Shown one piece after another: positions 60,228-64,000 of a stretch of 64,000 bases of DNA. Where the stretch lies: positions 21,433,543 through 21,497,542 of the forward strand of contig OV277862.1 in NCBI GenBank assembly GCA_922989275.2. Direction: 5' to 3'. The position numbers were made by a program, and so were the translations under genes. The DNA comes from Gari tellinella (taxonomy: Eukaryota > Mollusca > Bivalvia > Cardiida > Psammobiidae). The notes under the pieces are model-generated. The model worked only from the letters and a program-made list of their open reading frames with translations. It searched no databases and was not told the DNA's origin. Numbering within the stretch: the stretch's first letter is position 1; the number at the start of each line of letters is the position of its first letter.

Positions 60228-60273
60228 TGTTGTACTATACAGTGTTTCTTGTAGTTATGTTATTCAAACTGTA

Positions 60274-60279
60274 ATTAAA
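60274..60279 (+). terminator. Candidate CTU2 polyadenylation signal ATTAAA
   Basis: ATTAAA lies 47 nt after the stop codon, just before an F5 MITE fragment. No AATAAA is nearer. This is position-based inference only. Confidence 0.45.
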
Positions 60280-60284
60280 CATAA

Positions 60285-60365
60285 TACAGTAAAACCCCTC
60301 TATTACAACCACTAAAACAAAGGTTTGTTGATTTTATAAGACAGGCGACAGCTTAAAGCAATACT
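60285..60365. repeat. F5 MITE left-end fragment
   Basis: ACAGTAAAACCCCTCTATTAC through GACAGCTTAAAGCAA; truncated. Confidence 0.7.
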
Positions 60366-60594
60366 AAGGGACCTGTTATCCAATGTAATAGCTGCATTTA
60401 TATGTACCCTGTCACCTCACAGGCAACATGGGCTCATATCTACGGGGCGTTAGCCAATCAAAAGTAAGGAATATACTTTGAATTATAATGAAGGGTGAAG
60501 TAGGACACACAGAGTTAAAGACATTTCCAATGGATCTTTCTACTATACTTTAATCCTGCCACCTCTTTTAAGCCCCATCAACAATGAGGTTATA

Positions 60595-60748
60595 CGGTGC
60601 TCCCTCTCTACAATGACAGCCAATGGGAGACACAGGTTGTGTGTGTTGTTCTGAAGGAGTCATTATAGGGAGGGAAAATTAAGACTTGGCTTACATAAAC
60701 AAACAGCTGGAACCCAGATTCAGATCTGGATTCAAGCTGTTTGTCACT
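60595..60748. repeat. F6 MITE, shortened
   Basis: ACGGTGCTCCCTCTCTACAAT, then GTTGTTCTGAAGGAGTCATTA and the hairpin CCCAGATTCAGATCTGGATTC. Confidence 0.7.
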
Positions 60749-60753
60749 CGTCT

Positions 60754-61005
60754 TTAACCCTTTACCTCATAGCCTGTTTCTAGTTTTGAAGACAGTTGAC
60801 CACTTAAAGCTGGTTGAAAGAAAAGCAGAATGTGCCTTAAGGCACATTCTGCTTTACTTTCAGCCTGCTTTAAACTACCATCTGTTAGGCTATATAAAAT
60901 ATTTGTTACGGTAATTGTTCATGAGGGTATAAACTGGAACTATTTTCTTCAGCGGAGGAATAAATTAAATGCGCCAAAAGTCGCTTCTATGGGGGAAAGG
61001 GTTAA
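60754..61005. repeat. F1 TTAA-MITE
   Basis: TTAACCCTTTACCTCATAGC to GGGGGAAAGGGTTAA; hairpin AAGCAGAATGTGCCTTAAGG. Confidence 0.85.
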
Positions 61006-61586
61006 AGGACAAGGTTCAGGAAGCCTCCATTTTGGCCCTGTAAAACTTTTTTTTTACCAATTTATGTTTTAGCTATTTTTTCTCCTCATTTGTCAATTTC
61101 AGATATTAATACTTCATATTATACATAAAGCTCAACCCAATTCAAGTTTTGACAACATTATAGTTTCTTGTAAATGGACCTAGAGGCCAAAAGGACAGAT
61201 TGTTGGTACAAATCAGGGTATAAATCATAGAAATAAACAATGAAGGCACTAATGCGACACAAAGATATTTTAAGTACACAATAAATATTTAATTTCAAGT
61301 AACATATCAAAATTTTGAAGTGTCGCATGCGTGCCTTCATAGTTTATTTTTAGGATTTATGGCGAGAATTGTACCAAAAATCTGCTTTTTTGTCATTTTT
61401 GGCCTCTCTGTTCATTCACAAGAAACTATAAAATTGTCAAAACTTGACTTTGGGTCGTTTGTGTGTATATTATGGAGTATTAGTATCTGATATTGACAAA
61501 TAAACAGAAAATAAAGATAAAAATATTTTTTGGAAAAATTATGTTTTACAGGGCCAAATCAGAGGCTTCGTGAACCTTGTCCTTTA
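61004..61586. mobile_element. ~585-bp fold-back element
   Basis: Ends AAGGACAAGGTTCAGGAAGC and the inverse GCTTCGTGAACCTTGTCCTT. Inner phrases also pair across the centre (ACATTATAGTTTCTTGTAAA with CACAAGAAACTATAAAATTG; TGGACCTAGAGGCCAAAA with TTTTTGGCCTCTCTGTTC). The whole element is one imperfect inverted repeat with ~280-bp arms. Confidence 0.82.
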
Positions 61587-61621
61587 TTCTATTTCTTTAT
61601 TCTTAAGATCCTTCTGCAGTC

Positions 61622-61848
61622 TACCCTTTCAACCCTAAATATCTCATGTGGGTATTTATTGTCCTTTTGGACTCTTCTAGTACAGGCATTTTGAACCAGT
61701 TTTGATATGACAAAAAAAATGAGTGAAAATACTAAACAGTGCAGACCCTGATCAGAGGCCTCCTATAGGAGCCCTCTGATCAGGGTCTACAGTGTTTGTA
61801 TATGTTATAAGTAATCTCTACAGAGGGCTAGTGGGTTGAAAGGGTTAA
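61622..61848. repeat. F3 MITE
   Basis: CCCTTTCAACCCTAAATATC to GTGGGTTGAAAGGGTTAA, centre CCCTGATCAGAGGCCTCCTA / GGAGCCCTCTGATCAGGG. Confidence 0.78.
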
Positions 61849-62031
61849 GAAGCCACTGTTTATTGAGTTCACAGTGACAGATCAACATCATTACAACACC
61901 ATGTACATGTATAATGTACACAGATAATAAAATGGACATGATTAAATCAGTGTTATGTTTCTATAAGGCCAACCTAGCCCTGTATATCTTGTCATGTTAC
62001 AGAACTCCTGTCTTCAACAACACTCAATGGC

Positions 62032-62230
62032 AGACAACTTTTGTGTGTGTTTGTTCAGAGGGCGTTGGTATAGGAAGGGTAAATTATTACCCTTAGAGTG
62101 CTGAGAAAGACTTAGCTTACATAAGAAATCAGTTTGAACCCAGATCAGACGCCACATAACACATCCTTTTGATCAGAATTCAAAATGTTTGTCACTCATC
62201 TTTATTTGATTTTTTTTGGTCACAATGTTT
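62032..62230. repeat. F6 MITE fragment
   Basis: GACTTAGCTTACATAAGAAA and the hairpin-like AACCCAGATCAGACGCCACA / TTTTGATCAGAATTC between 62100 and 62200. Confidence 0.5.
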
Positions 62231-62302
62231 AATATTTAACTTTGTGAAAAAACAGCAAACAATAATTCTAAGCAGACAATATTGCACCAGTGAAAGTGTT
62301 AT

Positions 62303-62525
62303 TTAACCCATTACCTCATAAAAACACCTTTTTACACCTTTAATTTAATCTGCCACTGAAGAAAATAGTACAAATTTATACAGTCATGAATATTTTTCTT
62401 AATTTTTATTTTTTATTTTCTAGTAGATGGTAGCTTAAAGCAGGCGCATTCTGCTTTACTTTCAACCTGTTTTAAGTGGTCACCTATCTTCAATACTAGA
62501 AACAGGCTATGGGATAATAGGTTAA
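62303..62525. repeat. F1 TTAA-MITE
   Basis: TTAACCCATTACCTCATAAA to GGGATAATAGGTTAA; hairpin partly deleted. Confidence 0.8.
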
Positions 62526-62659
62526 AGGTCTTATTTGGGATACAGCAGGAAGCTTTGTTGGGGGCCGTTGTAGGGAGGAAGCACTATGTTTTCTTATGAA
62601 TGCAGGAGACAAGTTCTCCAACCAGATTTGATTTTCATCAGATTCTGTGTCACCTACAT

Positions 62660-63167
62660 TTAACCCATTTCCCCATAGCCTATGTCTAGGTTTGACGACA
62701 AATGACCACTTAATGTGCCATAACTCTTTCCTCCCTGAAACTTTAAATGGACAATTCCAGTTTCCATTTTAGTCTAGTCCATTTCTTATTTTAAGGGTTG
62801 TTTTTGTCAATGTTTGGTATTGTGACAAACAGTGAAGACCCTGATCAGAGGGCTCCTTTTGGAGCCCTCTGATCTGGGTCTTCACTGTTTGCATAGGACA
62901 TGTGTACTATTCACATGTACACTGTTTGAAAAGCACGCCAATATGCGGGACTAGGGTTCAAAGAGTTAAGGCAGGCTTTTCTTTCAGCTACCCTCTGCTA
63001 GAATATAGAAAATATTTATGATTCTCATTTGTGACTGTGTAAATTGGAACTATTTATGTGTAAATTGGAACTATTTATGTGCAAATTGGAACTATTTATG
63101 TGTAAATTGGAACTGTTTACTTCAGAAGAGGAATAAGTTAAAGGCGTATTAATGGGGTAATGGGTTA
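62660..63167. repeat. F1 TTAA-MITE with a nested F3 MITE
   Basis: TTAACCCATTTCCCCATAGC to GGGGTAATGGGTTAA. F3 lies at about 62724-62968 (CTCTTTCCTCCCTGAAACTT ... CTAGGGTTCAAAGAGTTAA). At 63040-63110 a ~20-bp phrase (TGTAAATTGGAACTATTTA) is repeated four times. Confidence 0.8.
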
Positions 63168-63312
63168 ACAGTCAAGACTTCAATATTTGTATCAGTTCAT
63201 ATCTATTTGAAAGTTGAACTTGGCATGAGTTTTAAAAAATCTTCTACCTAAAACTCAAATTTTTGCCAAACACAATTGAGCCCTACTCTTCAGAATTTAT
63301 GCTCAGGTGACT

Positions 63313-63510
63313 GCATAAAGAAAACACTTCTATTAGATACAGTCATGAATATGTATTAAAAGAAGTTTTTCCTATATCCTAGCAGATGGTAGCTTTAAGC
63401 TTACTGAACGTAAAGCAGAATGTGCCTTATTGTGCATTCTGCTTTACTTTGAACCTGCTTTGAGTGGTCACCTACCTTCAAAACTAGAACCAGGCTATGA
63501 GGTAATGGAG
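63313..63510. repeat. F1 MITE, left end degraded
   Basis: GATACAGTCATGAATATGTA, hairpin AAAGCAGAATGTGCCTTATTG, and GAACCAGGCTATGAGGTAATGG. Confidence 0.7.
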
Positions 63511-63544
63511 TTGAGACAATTTAACCAAAACATACATACATCAG

Positions 63545-63550
63545 TTTATT
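63545..63550 (-). terminator. Candidate FARS2 polyadenylation signal AATAAA
   Basis: AATAAA on the - strand about 36 nt after the FARS2 stop codon. A second AATAAA overlaps the stop itself. Confidence 0.45.
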
Positions 63551-63585
63551 TATATGTAAAAGAATGATTAACAAACTTTCTTCTT

Positions 63586-63873
63586 TTATTTAATCCGCAC
63601 TTCACCGCCAATCTCTTCCACTGCCTTAGCAATTTTCTCATGTATAACATTCACTTCAGCATTGGAAAGTACTCGTTCAGTATGTCTGTACATAACCCTA
63701 TAGCAATGACTTCGCTTCTTGTGCTTAGGATGAAAAAAGTCATCAATAAGCTTCACTTGTTCAACCAAGTCACCTCCTATTGTTCGAGCCATGTCGTAGA
63801 AGTCATTCTCATGGAAATGTTCAGGAATCCAAAACGATAAATCCATAATACACACTGGACACTTACCAAATGG
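63586..63873 (-). CDS. FARS2: Phenylalanyl-tRNA synthetase, mitochondrial: last coding exon (partial gene)
   Basis: The exon runs from the acceptor CATTTCAG (- strand, just above 63873) to TAA at 63588-63586 and encodes 95 residues beginning PFGKCPVCIMDLSFWIP, with ENDFYD, RTIGGDLVEQVKLIDDFFHP and SHCYRVMYRHTERVLS. This is the ferredoxin-fold anticodon-binding (FDX-ACB) domain at the C-terminus of the monomeric mitochondrial PheRS, which charges mitochondrial tRNA-Phe. Aligned with the family (YPAVINDISFW, NDFYDLVRTIGGDLVE) it is intact, including the usual end of the protein. The rest of the gene lies beyond 64000. It converges on CTU2. Confidence 0.9.
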   Translation of the reverse strand, partial: PFGKCPVCIMDLSFWIPEHFHENDFYDMARTIGGDLVEQVKLIDDFFHPKHKKRSHCYRVMYRHTERVLSNAEVNVIHEKIAKAVEEIGGEVRIK

Positions 63874-63964
63874 CTGAAATGAGAATAATAAGAATTGAAA
63901 TACAATAAAACCTCTCTTAAACTTAAAACTTAAACTTATTAATTTGATTAAACGCCTATTTTTA

Positions 63965-64000
63965 GCTCACCTGAGCTAGCTCAGGGTGAGCTTTTGCAAT
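63965..64000 (+). mobile_element. Start of another Helentron/HINE-like element (E1 type)
   Basis: AGCTCACCTGAGCTAGCTCA, then GGGTGAGCTTTTGCAAT, the same as the first bases of E1; it continues past the window and lies in the last FARS2 intron. Confidence 0.75.

Overview
The window looks like animal nuclear DNA, most probably from a bivalve mollusc. The evidence is AT-rich, intron-rich sequence packed with minisatellite-bearing interspersed elements that begin GCTCACCTGAG or ATACCCCCAC, tRNA-SINE and LINE debris, and an intronless B-box/NHL-type TRIM gene of the kind expanded in bivalves. The species cannot be named from the sequence alone.

One host gene fills almost the whole window. I reconstruct CTU2 (cytoplasmic tRNA 2-thiolation subunit 2) on the + strand as 16 coding exons from the ATG at 1483 to the TGA ending at 60227. 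All junctions are GT-AG, all phases match, and the total is 1518 nt (505 aa plus stop). The gene is very stretched: intron 1 is 13.7 kb and intron 2 is 14.9 kb, because transposons have accumulated in it. The 3' terminal exon of FARS2 (mitochondrial phenylalanyl-tRNA synthetase) lies on the - strand at 63586-63873, so the two tRNA-related genes converge tail to tail. Intron 2 of CTU2 hosts a complete intronless antisense gene, a 633-aa RING-less TRIM-like protein (18980-20881, -).

Layout. 1-1482: degenerate tRNA-like sequence, a MITE fragment, a short minisatellite and the CTU2 5' region. 1483-15283: exon 1 and intron 1, with two pogo/Tigger-like elements. The first has lost its transposase by internal deletion. 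The second carries a broken transposase with a C-terminal PHD-like finger, split by an insertion with a perfect 8-bp target duplication. 15284-30219: exon 2 and intron 2, with MITE clusters, the TRIM gene, and a frameshifted second transposase family plus a PHD finger on the - strand. 30220-45795: exons 3-12, separated by nested MITEs, a 1.1-kb TIR element, Helentron-like elements and a 28-bp minisatellite. 45796-52677: nested Helentron-like elements and exon 13, whose 5' part and acceptor have been tandemly multiplied to ten copies interrupted by a LINE. 52678-60227: exons 14-16 with further Helentron-like elements. 60228-64000: intergenic MITEs and the FARS2 end.

The most unusual signal is that two CTU2 exons (8 and 13) are each preceded by tandem partial copies made of the splice acceptor plus the first part of the exon (130-bp unit x3, 80-bp unit x10). 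Only the last copy of each array continues into a full exon. Other points of interest are a TTAA-MITE whose target site overlaps the TRIM stop codon, MITEs sitting within 3-30 nt of several CTU2 splice sites, and a clear Helentron/HINE-like terminal architecture in the dominant repeat families.
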